From assembly GCA_035532735.1 (NCBI GenBank), contig DATKQM010000039.1:1-9066 (forward strand): DNA of 9,066 nucleotides, read 5' to 3'. The notes under the pieces are model-generated. The model had not been told where the DNA came from and did no database searches. It was given only the letters and a program-made list of their open reading frames with translations. Made by a program: the position numbers and the translations under genes. This stretch comes from Chersky-840 sp035532735 (GTDB lineage Bacteria; Actinomycetota; Acidimicrobiia; Acidimicrobiales; UBA8190). Numbering within the stretch: the first letter of the stretch is position 1; each line of letters begins with the position of its first letter. Positions 1 through 6,392 of the stretch are shown here, in pieces.

Positions 1-1852
1 GCTCGACGGTACGCAGCAGCAACTCGACACCGTTGCCGAACGCCGCTCCGGACGACATGGAGACACGCTCGTTGGACAGCGTGGTACGGCCGATGCGCCA
101 ACCGTCGCCGGGCTGTCCGATCACCGCGTCATCGGGCACGAAGACGTCGGTGAGGAACACCTCGTTGAACATGGCGGCGCCCGTGAGCTCGCGCAGGGGC
201 CGGATGTCGATGCCCTCGGTGTGCATGTCGACGATGAAGTAGGTGATGCCTTCGTGCTTGGAGGCGTCGGGATCGCTCCGGGCCAGACAGATACCCCAGT
301 CGGCCCGCATCGCGATCGAGGTCCACACCTTCTGGCCGTTGAGCACCCAGCCGCCGTCATGGCGGGTGGCCCGCATCGAAAGCGCGGCGAGGTCGCTCCC
401 CGCCCCCGGCTCGCTGAAGAGCTGACACCACACGAGCTCGCCTCGCATGGTGGGCCCGACCCAACGCTCCTGCTGCTCGTCGGTCCCGTGGGCGATGATG
501 GTGGGCAACGCCCATGCCCCCACGGCCAGGTGCGGCCGGTGCACGTGGGCAGCCGCCAGCTCCTCGTCGATCACGAGCTGTTCGACAGGCCCGGCGCCGA
601 GGCCCCAGGGGACGGGCCAGTGCGGCGTGAGCAGTCCCGTCTCGACCAGTCGCCGACGTCGCTCGTGCGAGTCGGGGGCGCCGGCCACCTCGGCCACCAC
701 GGCGCGGACCCGCTCGCGGACGCGCTCGGCTTCCTCGGGAAGATCGAGCGCCAGTCGACGACGACTGCCCTGCAGCGCGGCCCGGGTGGCCTCGGCCCGC
801 AGCGCGCTGCTCGGCCCCACCAGCTGGCGCAGGCTCAGGGCCCGTCGCAACTGGAGATGCGCGTCGTGCTCCCAGGTGAAGCCCATCCCCCCCAGGATCT
901 GGATGCAGCCCTTGGCACACTCGACGTACGCGTCGAGGCCGAATGCTCCGGCGAGCACCGCGGAGAGCTGAGCCTGAGTGGCGTCGCCGGCGTCGGCGGC
1001 CTGGGCGGTGTCCCACGCCAACGCCGTGACCTGCTCGACCGCCACCAACATGTCGGCGAGCCGATGCTTGATGGCCTGGAACTGGCCGATGGGACGGCCG
1101 AACTGCCGACGTTCGATGGCATAGGCGGTCCCCACCTCGAGACACCATCGCCCCCCGCCCGCACACTCCGCGGCGGCGATGACGAGTGCGAGGTCCCGCA
1201 CCGTGGTGCTCGACACGGCGGGAAGCTGGCGCTCGGGGACCACGACGGTGCGCTCGACATGCACCGACCCCACTCGTCGGGTGGGGTCGAGACTGGCGAG
1301 CGGCGCGGTCGTGACCCGGTCCCCCACATCGAGGACGCACCACACCGTGGCCGTGGCCTCGACGGTGACCGGCGCCAGGAGACGGGTGGCCAAAGTGGCG
1401 CCGAGCACGGGGCTCACCTCGCCGTGGACCTCGAGCGATCCGTCACCGGCGCGCCTGCCCACCAGGGCCCCGGCTCCGGGCAGGACCACCGCGGTGGGGA
1501 CGGTCCCGTCGACCATGGGGGCGAGCAGGACCTTGCGCTGAGGGTCATCCGCCCCGGCGCCCACCACCGCGGCGGCGAGCATGGTCGGGACGGCGGGCCC
1601 GGGTACGATGGCCCGAGCCATCTCCTCGACCACGACGGCGAGCTCGAGCATGCCGAAGCCCTGGCCGCCGTACTCCTCGGCCACGTGGATGCCCAACCAT
1701 CCCTGATCGGCGAGCTCGTCCCAGAACGGCGGCATGGTCTCGACCTCGGCGTCGAGCAGGGCGCGGGGCACCTCGGGCGGGCAGCGCGCCTCGAGCCACC
1801 GCCGCACGGTGCGACGCAGCTCCTCGTGATCCTCCCCGATGCCGATGGGCAT
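1..1852 (-). CDS. Two-domain (fused) acyl-CoA dehydrogenase, FadE34-like, 3' end outside window
   Basis: The window holds 617 codons of one open frame with no stop before the left edge. It contains two successive acyl-CoA dehydrogenase units. The first (about residues 1-370) has an EEYGGQG segment, an ERRQFGRPIGQFQ helix (GRP at 252-254) and GGMGFTWEH at 321-329. The second (from about residue 380) has the FAD/substrate segment FSEPGAGSD at 479-487, followed by GQKVWTS. The start is ATG at 1852, with AGGGGAG seven bases upstream. The family oxidises acyl-CoA to enoyl-CoA using FAD and passes electrons to ETF. Fused double-length forms of about 700 residues, such as mycobacterial FadE34, act on bulky (steroid side-chain) CoA esters, so roughly 100 residues are probably missing. 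In the first unit the usual YEGT catalytic-glutamate segment reads LVGPS (344-348), so only the second unit is likely to carry the catalytic base, which lies outside the window. The substrate is inferred only from family resemblance. Confidence 0.93.
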   Translation of the reverse strand, partial: MPIGIGEDHEELRRTVRRWLEARCPPEVPRALLDAEVETMPPFWDELADQGWLGIHVAEEYGGQGFGMLELAVVVEEMARAIVPGPAVPTMLAAAVVGAGADDPQRKVLLAPMVDGTVPTAVVLPGAGALVGRRAGDGSLEVHGEVSPVLGATLATRLLAPVTVEATATVWCVLDVGDRVTTAPLASLDPTRRVGSVHVERTVVVPERQLPAVSSTTVRDLALVIAAAECAGGGRWCLEVGTAYAIERRQFGRPIGQFQAIKHRLADMLVAVEQVTALAWDTAQAADAGDATQAQLSAVLAGAFGLDAYVECAKGCIQILGGMGFTWEHDAHLQLRRALSLRQLVGPSSALRAEATRAALQGSRRRLALDLPEEAERVRERVRAVVAEVAGAPDSHERRRRLVETGLLTPHWPVPWGLGAGPVEQLVIDEELAAAHVHRPHLAVGAWALPTIIAHGTDEQQERWVGPTMRGELVWCQLFSEPGAGSDLAALSMRATRHDGGWVLNGQKVWTSIAMRADWGICLARSDPDASKHEGITYFIVDMHTEGIDIRPLRELTGAAMFNEVFLTDVFVPDDAVIGQPGDGWRIGRTTLSNERVSMSSGAAFGNGVELLLRTVE

Positions 1853-1880
1853 GCTCGGACTCCCCTGTTTCTCTCTGTAG

Positions 1881-1939
1881 GTCAGAACCAGTTTGGGTCA
1901 GAACCAGTCTGGGTCAGAACCAGTCTGGGTCAGAACCAG
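1881..1939. repeat. 16-bp tandem repeat, 3.7 copies, at the 3' end of doxX-like gene
   Basis: Three full units start at 1881, 1897 and 1913, followed by an 11-base partial copy at 1929-1939. The consensus is gtcagaaccagtctgg; the first copy has t for c at one position. The partial copy is the end of the DoxX-like coding region: on the minus strand it encodes Trp-Phe-stop, and the stop triplet is 1932-1930. Because 16 is not a multiple of three, the repeated TGA falls in all three frames. Across each junction, ctgggtcagaaccag can fold as a short hairpin with one bulge. It fills most of the 77 bp between the DoxX-like gene and the acyl-CoA dehydrogenase gene. Confidence 0.95.
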
Positions 1940-2379
1940 CCGATGACGTGGTCGATGGACCACACCTGCCAGCCGTGGGTCCCGAGGATCACGGCCGCGG
2001 CCAAGACCATCATGAGGTTCTGACCCTGCTCCGCCCAGTCGTGGATCATGAGGACGAAGTACAAGAGGTTGAGCGCAAGGCTGGCGAAGGCGGCGACCGG
2101 GGTGAGGAACCCGAGGCTGAGCCCGAGCCCGAGCGAGAGCTCGCTCATCAAGATGACCCAGGTCATGGCCTTCGGATGCGGCTTCACCACGGCGTCGAAG
2201 CCCTTGCCGATGATCTTCCACCGGTGCTTCGAGGCGATGTCGGCCGCCCAGTTGATCCCCGCCTGTCTCTTGATCCAGGCCGTGAGGTTCTTGTGCCGGA
2301 AGCTCTCGAGCCACCACAACCCGAGCCCGATGCGCAGGACCGCGCCCCACTGGGCCCCGTTGAGCAGGGAGGTCTTCAC
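1930..2379 (-). CDS. DoxX-like integral membrane protein
   Basis: This 149-residue protein resembles the DoxX/DoxD family (four-helix membrane proteins; some are thiosulfate:quinone oxidoreductase subunits or partners of oxidoreductases). Four hydrophobic segments are visible, at about residues 10-25, 72-90, 93-113 and 119-140. A polar stretch rich in Lys and Trp (26-71) separates the first from the second. The start is GTG at 2379, 16 bases after the stop of the MaoC-like gene, with no strong Shine-Dalgarno sequence, so translation is probably coupled. Its position between two acyl-CoA enzyme genes suggests a membrane redox or accessory role, but no substrate can be named. The last two codons and the stop lie inside a 16-bp tandem repeat. 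The family call is fairly sure and the function is unknown. Confidence 0.85.
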   Translation of the reverse strand: MKTSLLNGAQWGAVLRIGLGLWWLESFRHKNLTAWIKRQAGINWAADIASKHRWKIIGKGFDAVVKPHPKAMTWVILMSELSLGLGLSLGFLTPVAAFASLALNLLYFVLMIHDWAEQGQNLMMVLAAAVILGTHGWQVWSIDHVIGWF

Positions 2380-2395
2380 GACAACGGTCCGGGGG

Positions 2396-2893
2396 TCAGC
2401 CGCGGTGGATGAGGTTGAAGCGCGACGTCACCACGGGCTCTGAGGTCGCCTCGTCGCGCCACACCGTCTCGGTCACGAGGAAGGTCATGGTCTTGCCCTT
2501 GGACTCCTTGGCATAGGCGTCGACCACGTGGCCTTCACCGACGAGCACGTCACCCACGAACACCGGCCGGTGGTAGATGAACTCCTGCTCACCGTGGAGG
2601 ATGATGCCCCCCTTGGCCATGAGGGGGCCGATGACCTCGCCCATGGGATTGCCCTTGGGCTTGTCGGCGGGCTGCTCTTCGGCGAACTCGCCCCAGGTCT
2701 GCATCACGAAGGGGTAGGTGGGGGGCACCGGGATGGCCTTGAGGCCGGCTTCGGAGGCAGCCCGGGGATCGCGGTAGACCCGGTTGGAGTCACAGACCGC
2801 GGTGGCGAAGTTGGCCACCGGACCCCGCTCGACGACAACTCGCGACTTGCTCATGGGCTTGCCGATGATCTTGCTCAGCTCGTCGTCGGACAT
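2396..2893 (-). CDS. MaoC-like (N-terminal type) hot-dog dehydratase/hydratase protein
   Basis: This 165-residue protein matches the N-terminal MaoC-type hot-dog fold seen in HadA-like and FAS1 dehydratase proteins. Visible features are DSNRVYRDPRAASEAG at 35-50, PVPPTYPF at 55-62, and ILHGEQEFIYHRPVFVGDVL at 98-117. The last is the usual central-helix/strand signature of this group. These enzymes hydrate enoyl thioesters or dehydrate hydroxyacyl thioesters. In the N-terminal type the catalytic His of hydratase 2 (Asp-x-Asn-Pro-x-His) is normally absent, and here Tyr (VYRD, Y40) stands at that position. It may therefore need a catalytic partner or have another thioester role. The start is ATG at 2893, preceded by the strong AGGGGAGGAG at 2897-2906; an in-frame extension to 3064 is possible but has no family-like sequence. 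It heads the operon with the DoxX-like and acyl-CoA dehydrogenase genes. Confidence 0.87.
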   Translation of the reverse strand: MSDDELSKIIGKPMSKSRVVVERGPVANFATAVCDSNRVYRDPRAASEAGLKAIPVPPTYPFVMQTWGEFAEEQPADKPKGNPMGEVIGPLMAKGGIILHGEQEFIYHRPVFVGDVLVGEGHVVDAYAKESKGKTMTFLVTETVWRDEATSEPVVTSRFNLIHRG

Positions 2894-2915
2894 CGAACTC
2901 CTCCCCTGGTGCCGA

Positions 2916-2935
2916 TCGCCGCCAACAGGCGGCGA
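2916..2935 (-). promoter_or_regulatory. 20-bp perfect inverted repeat in the 5' leader of the MaoC-like gene
   Basis: tcgccgcc, loop aaca, ggcggcga: an 8-bp GC-rich stem with a four-base loop, about ten bases upstream of the Shine-Dalgarno sequence of the MaoC-like gene. It could be a regulator operator (many TetR-type sites look like this) or an mRNA hairpin that affects access to the ribosome binding site. The pairing is directly visible; the role is inferred. Confidence 0.55.
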
Positions 2936-3064
2936 GACACTGTGCCGCCAATGCGATGCGCCCCGCCAATGGTGCGCCCTTTTGCGCCCCCCACCAGGGC
3001 CTCGACACTCCGGCGGAGTGATCGGCCCAGGTTGTGGAGACCCGTGGGTGCCAGCAGGGCTCAA

Positions 3065-3082
3065 TAGGGACTTTGGTCCCTA
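3065..3082. promoter_or_regulatory. DosR/DevR-like palindromic box
   Basis: The sequence TAGGGACTTTGGTCCCTA is a perfect 7-bp inverted repeat around TTTG. Its core GGGACTTTGGTCCC matches the published mycobacterial DosR core GGGACTWWAGTCCC at 13 of 14 positions. It lies 172 bp before the MaoC-like start and 264 bp before the crotonase start. A poor -10-like hexamer (caagat, 3104-3109) on the plus strand would place the box near -42, the usual DosR geometry, but this promoter is speculative. No DosR gene is in the window. Confidence 0.55.
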
Positions 3083-3243
3083 GTGACGGCCCCACCCATA
3101 GCCCAAGATGTCCGGAGCTTCGTCGCCCGCTGCTTTTCCCGGTCGGTGGCGAGCACCGGGACGGTGCCGAAATGCCCCCGGCCATCACCCGGAGCTGTAC
3201 GGACCGCCGGGCCCCGCCTGATCGAGCAGCCCCCAGCGTGATC

Positions 3244-3267
3244 GGGCGGGCTCCGGCGTGCCCGCCC
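3244..3267 (+). promoter_or_regulatory. GC-rich 8-bp inverted repeat upstream of crotonase gene
   Basis: gggcgggc at 3244-3251 pairs perfectly with gcccgccc at 3260-3267 across an eight-base loop. There is no following T run, so it is not a classical intrinsic terminator. It lies between the DosR-like box and the crotonase start and would fold in any long leader transcribed from the box. Confidence 0.4.
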
Positions 3268-3346
3268 TCGACCACCCCTGCTACCGTGCCCGCGGCCGCG
3301 CCACGAGACACCCGACGCGGGCCCGACGACCACGGCGAGGAAAGCG

Positions 3347-4210
3347 ATGCCCGAGTTCGAGACGCTCGGCTACGAGGAGTCGGGGGGCGTGGCCTGGGTC
3401 ACCCTCAACCGACCCGACGTCATGAACGCCTTCAACACGACCATGCAACGCGAGCTGCGCAGTGTCTGGCGCTGGCTCCGGCGTCACGACGACGTCCGCG
3501 TGGTGGTTCTCACCGGGGCCGGGGAAAAGGCGTTCTGCACGGGCATCGACCGCTCCGAAGCCCTGGCCGAGGGACCCCGACCCGGTCGGTCGACCGCACC
3601 GGCCCAGAGCGCGCCCGAGACCGACGACGATGCCGTCCACATCGGGTCGGGGACGACCCCGTTCATGTTCGACGACCCCGGCGAGAACCTCGGGCCCAAG
3701 GCCAACGACCTCTGGAAGCCGGTCATCGCGGCGGTGAACGGCATCGCCTGCGGTGGGGCCTTCTACATGCTGGGCGAGGTCGACTTCATGATCGCCGCCG
3801 ACCATGCCACGTTCTTCGACCCCCACCTCACCTTCAACATGGCCGCCGCCTTCGAGCCCCTCCAGATGACCGACCGCATGCCCTTCGGCGACCTCGTCCG
3901 GCTCACCCTCCTCGGGAGCGAGGAGCGCATGAGCGCGCAGCGGGCACTCCAGATCGGGCTCGTTACCGAAGTCGTGCCGGCCGCCGAGCTCCGGTCGCGC
4001 GTCCAGTGGGCGGCCGACGTCATCGCCAAGGCCCACCCCGTGGCGGTCCAGGGAACGCTCCGGGCTCTTTGGGCCGGACGCGAGCTCTCCCGAGGCCAGG
4101 CCCTAGGACTGGGATGGGCCTTCGTGGGACTCGGCAACGACCCCGTGGCGCTGGCCGAGGGCCAAGCGCGCTTCGCCTCGGGCGAACGGGTGGAGTGGCG
4201 CCTGCGCTGA
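3347..4210 (+). CDS. Crotonase-fold (enoyl-CoA hydratase/isomerase family) protein with altered active site
   Basis: This 287-residue protein has the crotonase fold: VTLNRPDVMNAFN at 18-30, first oxyanion-hole segment GEKAFCTGID at 59-68, second segment NGIACGGAFYMLGEVDFMIAAD at 131-152, and a C-terminal helical region. The family handles acyl-CoA thioesters (hydration, isomerisation, hydrolysis, C-C cleavage). The two glutamates of classical enoyl-CoA hydratase are replaced by Tyr140 (GGAFY) and His160 (FFDPH), so ordinary hydratase activity is doubtful although the oxyanion hole is intact. An Asp/Pro-rich insertion of about 40 residues (74-116) follows the first segment. The start is ATG at 3347, with gaggaaag just upstream. 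It is divergent from the MaoC/DoxX/acyl-CoA dehydrogenase operon and convergent with rdgB, separated from it by 38 bases with no evident terminator. The fold is certain; the reaction is not. Confidence 0.92.
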   Translation: MPEFETLGYEESGGVAWVTLNRPDVMNAFNTTMQRELRSVWRWLRRHDDVRVVVLTGAGEKAFCTGIDRSEALAEGPRPGRSTAPAQSAPETDDDAVHIGSGTTPFMFDDPGENLGPKANDLWKPVIAAVNGIACGGAFYMLGEVDFMIAADHATFFDPHLTFNMAAAFEPLQMTDRMPFGDLVRLTLLGSEERMSAQRALQIGLVTEVVPAAELRSRVQWAADVIAKAHPVAVQGTLRALWAGRELSRGQALGLGWAFVGLGNDPVALAEGQARFASGERVEWRLR

Positions 4211-4248
4211 GCAAGCCCCACTCGCACCCAGGGCCGGCCGAACCAGGG

Positions 4249-4914
4249 TCAGCCCGAGAGCAGGCCGATGGCGAGGGCCCGAAAGGCCCGGGCCCGATGT
4301 GACCGGGTGTTCTTCTCGGCGAGGGGCATCTCGGCGTAGGTCCGACCGTCCCCGCCGTCGGGGATGAACACCGGGTCGTACCCGAACCCCCCGGTGCCAC
4401 GCCGATCCGACCCGATCGTCCCTTCCACCACCCCGTGCGCGGCCACCTCGCGCCCGCCGGGGAAACAGGCCATGGCCACGGTCCGGAACCGTGCCCGGCG
4501 CGCCTCGGGGCTCAGCGCGCCCGCGGCGACGAGTTCGGCGAGGAGCTTGGTCACGTTGTCCTCGTAAGAGGCATGTTCGCCCGAGTACCGCGACGAGAAC
4601 ACCCCCGGAGCCCCCCCCAGCGCGTCGACCTCCAACCCGGTGTCATCGGCGATGGCGGGCAACCCGGTGGCCTCGACGAGCGCCATGGCCTTGAGCCGGG
4701 CGTTGTCCTCGAGGGTGGTGCCGGTCTCCTCGACCTCACCCACCGACGTCGGCCGGGCCACGAGGTCGACCCGGTCACCGACGGTCTCGGTCACGAGGGC
4801 GACGATCTCGGCCGCCTTGTCGGGGTTGGCGGTGGCAAGCACCATCCGCAGCCGCCCACTCACACCCACGCCGTTCCCGGCGCCATTCCCCCCGCCCTCG
4901 CCCGCAGCGTTCAC
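4249..4914 (-). CDS. rdgB: dITP/XTP pyrophosphatase (RdgB/HAM1 family)
   Basis: This cytoplasmic housecleaning enzyme hydrolyses non-canonical purine triphosphates (ITP, dITP, XTP) to the monophosphate and pyrophosphate. Family motifs appear in order: LATANPDK at 26-33 (T/S-x-N-x-x-K), ADDTGLEVDALGGAPGV at 89-105 with the catalytic/metal Asp, GGFGYDPVF at 175-183, and the C-terminal EKNTRSHRARA at 200-210. At 221 residues it is somewhat longer than usual because of a 20-odd-residue Gly/Asn/Ala-rich N-terminus. Two starts are possible: GTG at 4914, which overlaps the rph stop as GTGA and suggests coupling, or ATG at 4845, where the family normally begins. Neither has a good Shine-Dalgarno sequence. 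It is the last gene of the murI operon, in the same place as Rv1341 in M. tuberculosis. Confidence 0.96.
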   Translation of the reverse strand: MNAAGEGGGNGAGNGVGVSGRLRMVLATANPDKAAEIVALVTETVGDRVDLVARPTSVGEVEETGTTLEDNARLKAMALVEATGLPAIADDTGLEVDALGGAPGVFSSRYSGEHASYEDNVTKLLAELVAAGALSPEARRARFRTVAMACFPGGREVAAHGVVEGTIGSDRRGTGGFGYDPVFIPDGGDGRTYAEMPLAEKNTRSHRARAFRALAIGLLSG

Positions 4915-5660
4915 CGAGGGGCGGGCGGGTCGTCGACGACGGCCCGCTGCGCGTCGAGAAGCACGCTGATGCCCACCTCGGCCAGGCCCACGAGCTCATC
5001 GAGCTCGCCCCGGGTGAAAGCCATCCCCTCGGCGGTGCCCTGGACCTCCACGAACCGCCCCGACCCCGTCATCACCACGTTCATGTCGACCTCGGCGCGC
5101 GAGTCCTCGGAGTAGTCGAGGTCCAACAGACAGGCCCCGTCCACCACGCCCACCGACACCGCGGCGCAGGCGTCGGTGAGGGGGTGCGTGGAGATGACCC
5201 GCTTCTGCACCAACCGGGTGAAGCAGTCGTGCAAGGCGATGTAGGCGCCGCAGATCGACGCGGTCCGGGTCCCTCCGTCAGCCTGCAAGGCGTCGCAGTC
5301 CACGGTCACCGACAGCTCACCCATGGCGACGAGGTCGGTGACGGCCCGAAGCGACCGACCGATGAGCCGCTGGATCTCATGGGTCCGGCCCGACTGCTTC
5401 CCTTTGGCGGCTTCGCGCCCGACCCGTTCGGCCGAGGACCCCGGCAGCAACGAGTACTCGGCGGTGACCCATCCCTTGCCGCCTCCCCGCAGCCACGGCG
5501 GTACCCGGTCCTCGACCGACGCCGTGCACAGCACCTTGGTCTTGCCCATCGAGACCAGGACCGAGCCGTTGGCGAACTCGGTGAAGTCGCGCTGAAACGA
5601 CACCGGTCGTAGCTCCGCGACGTCCCGGCCGTCGGCCCGCCGGGCACGGCGATCGGTCAC
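4911..5660 (-). CDS. rph: Ribonuclease PH
   Basis: This phosphorolytic 3'-5' exoribonuclease trims tRNA precursors and other RNA 3' ends, using phosphate and releasing nucleoside diphosphates; the family works as a hexameric ring in the cytoplasm. The 249 residues carry the full set of signatures: RPVSFQRDFTEFANGSVL near 18-35, GRTHEIQRLIGRSLRA at 91-106 (phosphate-binding Arg), DCDALQADGGTRTASICGA at 121-139, and DLDYSEDSRAEVDMNVVMTG at 180-199 with the metal-binding acidic residues. The length is normal for the family. The start is GTG at 5660, overlapping the upstream stop as GTGA, and its own stop overlaps the next GTG start in the same way. It sits between the MBL gene and rdgB, as rphA does in mycobacteria. 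Confidence 0.97.
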   Translation of the reverse strand: MTDRRARRADGRDVAELRPVSFQRDFTEFANGSVLVSMGKTKVLCTASVEDRVPPWLRGGGKGWVTAEYSLLPGSSAERVGREAAKGKQSGRTHEIQRLIGRSLRAVTDLVAMGELSVTVDCDALQADGGTRTASICGAYIALHDCFTRLVQKRVISTHPLTDACAAVSVGVVDGACLLDLDYSEDSRAEVDMNVVMTGSGRFVEVQGTAEGMAFTRGELDELVGLAEVGISVLLDAQRAVVDDPPAPR

Positions 5661-6388
5661 AGCGAATACCCCCGGCCCACGGCGGCCTGCTCGACGGCAC
5701 CCCCGAAGGCCTCAGTGGCCTCGGCCAGGACCTCCCGCGCGTCGGCGGTGGGCCAACGGTGGGTGATCACGAGTCGCCGGGCGCCGGCGAGTCGGGCGTT
5801 GGAGCCTGCTTCGGTGCCACTCATGTGAATGGGGGGGCCCTTGTGGTCGGAGGTGTAGGTGGCCTCACACAAGGCGAGGTCGAGTCCGGGCCCGAGCGAC
5901 GACAGCGACCACTCCGGACCGGAGTCGGCAGAGTACCCCAGCGCGCCCGACGGCCCAACGAGGCGCGTAGCGAGGGTGACCGGTGGATGTTGGGTCCGGT
6001 GAAACCGCACCTCCAGATCACCGATCCTGACCCCATCACCGTCACCCACCTCGTGCCAGTCGAGGATCCCATCGATGTCCTGGGTGAGATGCTCCCGCAC
6101 GCCGGGCGCGGCGTACACGGGCACCGGGTCGCGCTGAAACTCGTACACCCACCGCGCCGCGGTGATGAACCCCTCGACGTCGCTGAAGTGGTCGTGGTGC
6201 TCATGGGTGAGGACGATGCCGGACAACGCCAACGGATCTGTGAACCGCTGGAGGTTGCCGAAGGTCCCGGGCCCGGCATCCATCCACACCGAGGTCCCCG
6301 ACGTCCACGACCGCACCAGGTACCCGCTGGCGGCTCCTCCGGCGTGCGGGTGGCTGCCGTCACAACCGAGGACGGTGAGGGTGATCAC
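5657..6388 (-). CDS. Metallo-beta-lactamase fold phosphodiesterase-like protein (Rv1339-like)
   Basis: This 243-residue MBL-fold hydrolase has the zinc motif H-x-H-x-D-H as HEHHDH at residues 62-67. Further probable metal ligands are His134 (RTQH), Asp155 (YSADSG) and His210 (VITH), a layout close to RNase Z and class II cyclic nucleotide phosphodiesterases. The gene lies between murI and rph, exactly where M. tuberculosis has Rv1339, which has been reported to be an atypical cAMP phosphodiesterase. Cyclic-nucleotide hydrolysis is therefore the leading guess, and an RNase Z-like nuclease role is the alternative. The start is GTG at 6388, four bases after the murI stop, with GGGGTGA just upstream; its stop overlaps the rph start as GTGA. 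There is no signal peptide, so it is probably cytoplasmic. Confidence 0.93.
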   Translation of the reverse strand: MITLTVLGCDGSHPHAGGAASGYLVRSWTSGTSVWMDAGPGTFGNLQRFTDPLALSGIVLTHEHHDHFSDVEGFITAARWVYEFQRDPVPVYAAPGVREHLTQDIDGILDWHEVGDGDGVRIGDLEVRFHRTQHPPVTLATRLVGPSGALGYSADSGPEWSLSSLGPGLDLALCEATYTSDHKGPPIHMSGTEAGSNARLAGARRLVITHRWPTADAREVLAEATEAFGGAVEQAAVGRGYSL

Positions 6389-6392
6389 CCCG

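Larger units (their letters stand above)
2894..3346. promoter_or_regulatory. Divergent intergenic region rich in inverted repeats
   Basis: No convincing gene is seen in these 453 bases between the minus-strand MaoC operon and the plus-strand crotonase gene. Visible elements are perfect inverted repeats at 2916-2935, 3006-3020, 3065-3082, 3153-3167 and 3244-3267, and a 9-bp direct repeat ccgccaatg at 2945-2953 and 2963-2971. The plus-strand gene has a ribosome binding site, gaggaaag, at 3337-3344. A TAnnnT hexamer, taccgt at 3282-3287, is a weak candidate -10 for it, with no clear -35. Confidence 0.7.

Noticed and set aside
221..2023. A 600-codon open frame on the plus strand.
   Set aside because: It is antisense to the acyl-CoA dehydrogenase gene, whose minus-strand frame carries all the family motifs. 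Long antisense frames are expected at this G+C content, and this one has no recognisable domain.
2396..3064. A longer MaoC protein starting at 3064.
   Set aside because: The extra 57 residues are unlike the family, while the ATG at 2893 has a very strong Shine-Dalgarno sequence and gives a normal-length protein.
3108..3221. A 37-codon plus-strand ORF just after the DosR-like box.
   Set aside because: It has no ribosome binding site, its composition is Pro/Gly/Arg-rich, and it has no recognisable pattern; the DosR-like box is not enough to support it.
4211..4248. A terminator between the convergent crotonase and rdgB genes.
   Set aside because: Only a short ggccggcc palindrome is present, with no convincing stem or T run on either strand.
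3034..4302. A 422-codon plus-strand frame covering the crotonase gene.
   Set aside because: It is out of frame with the clear crotonase protein, is rich in Arg/Pro/Gly, and has no family pattern; it is a high-GC shadow.
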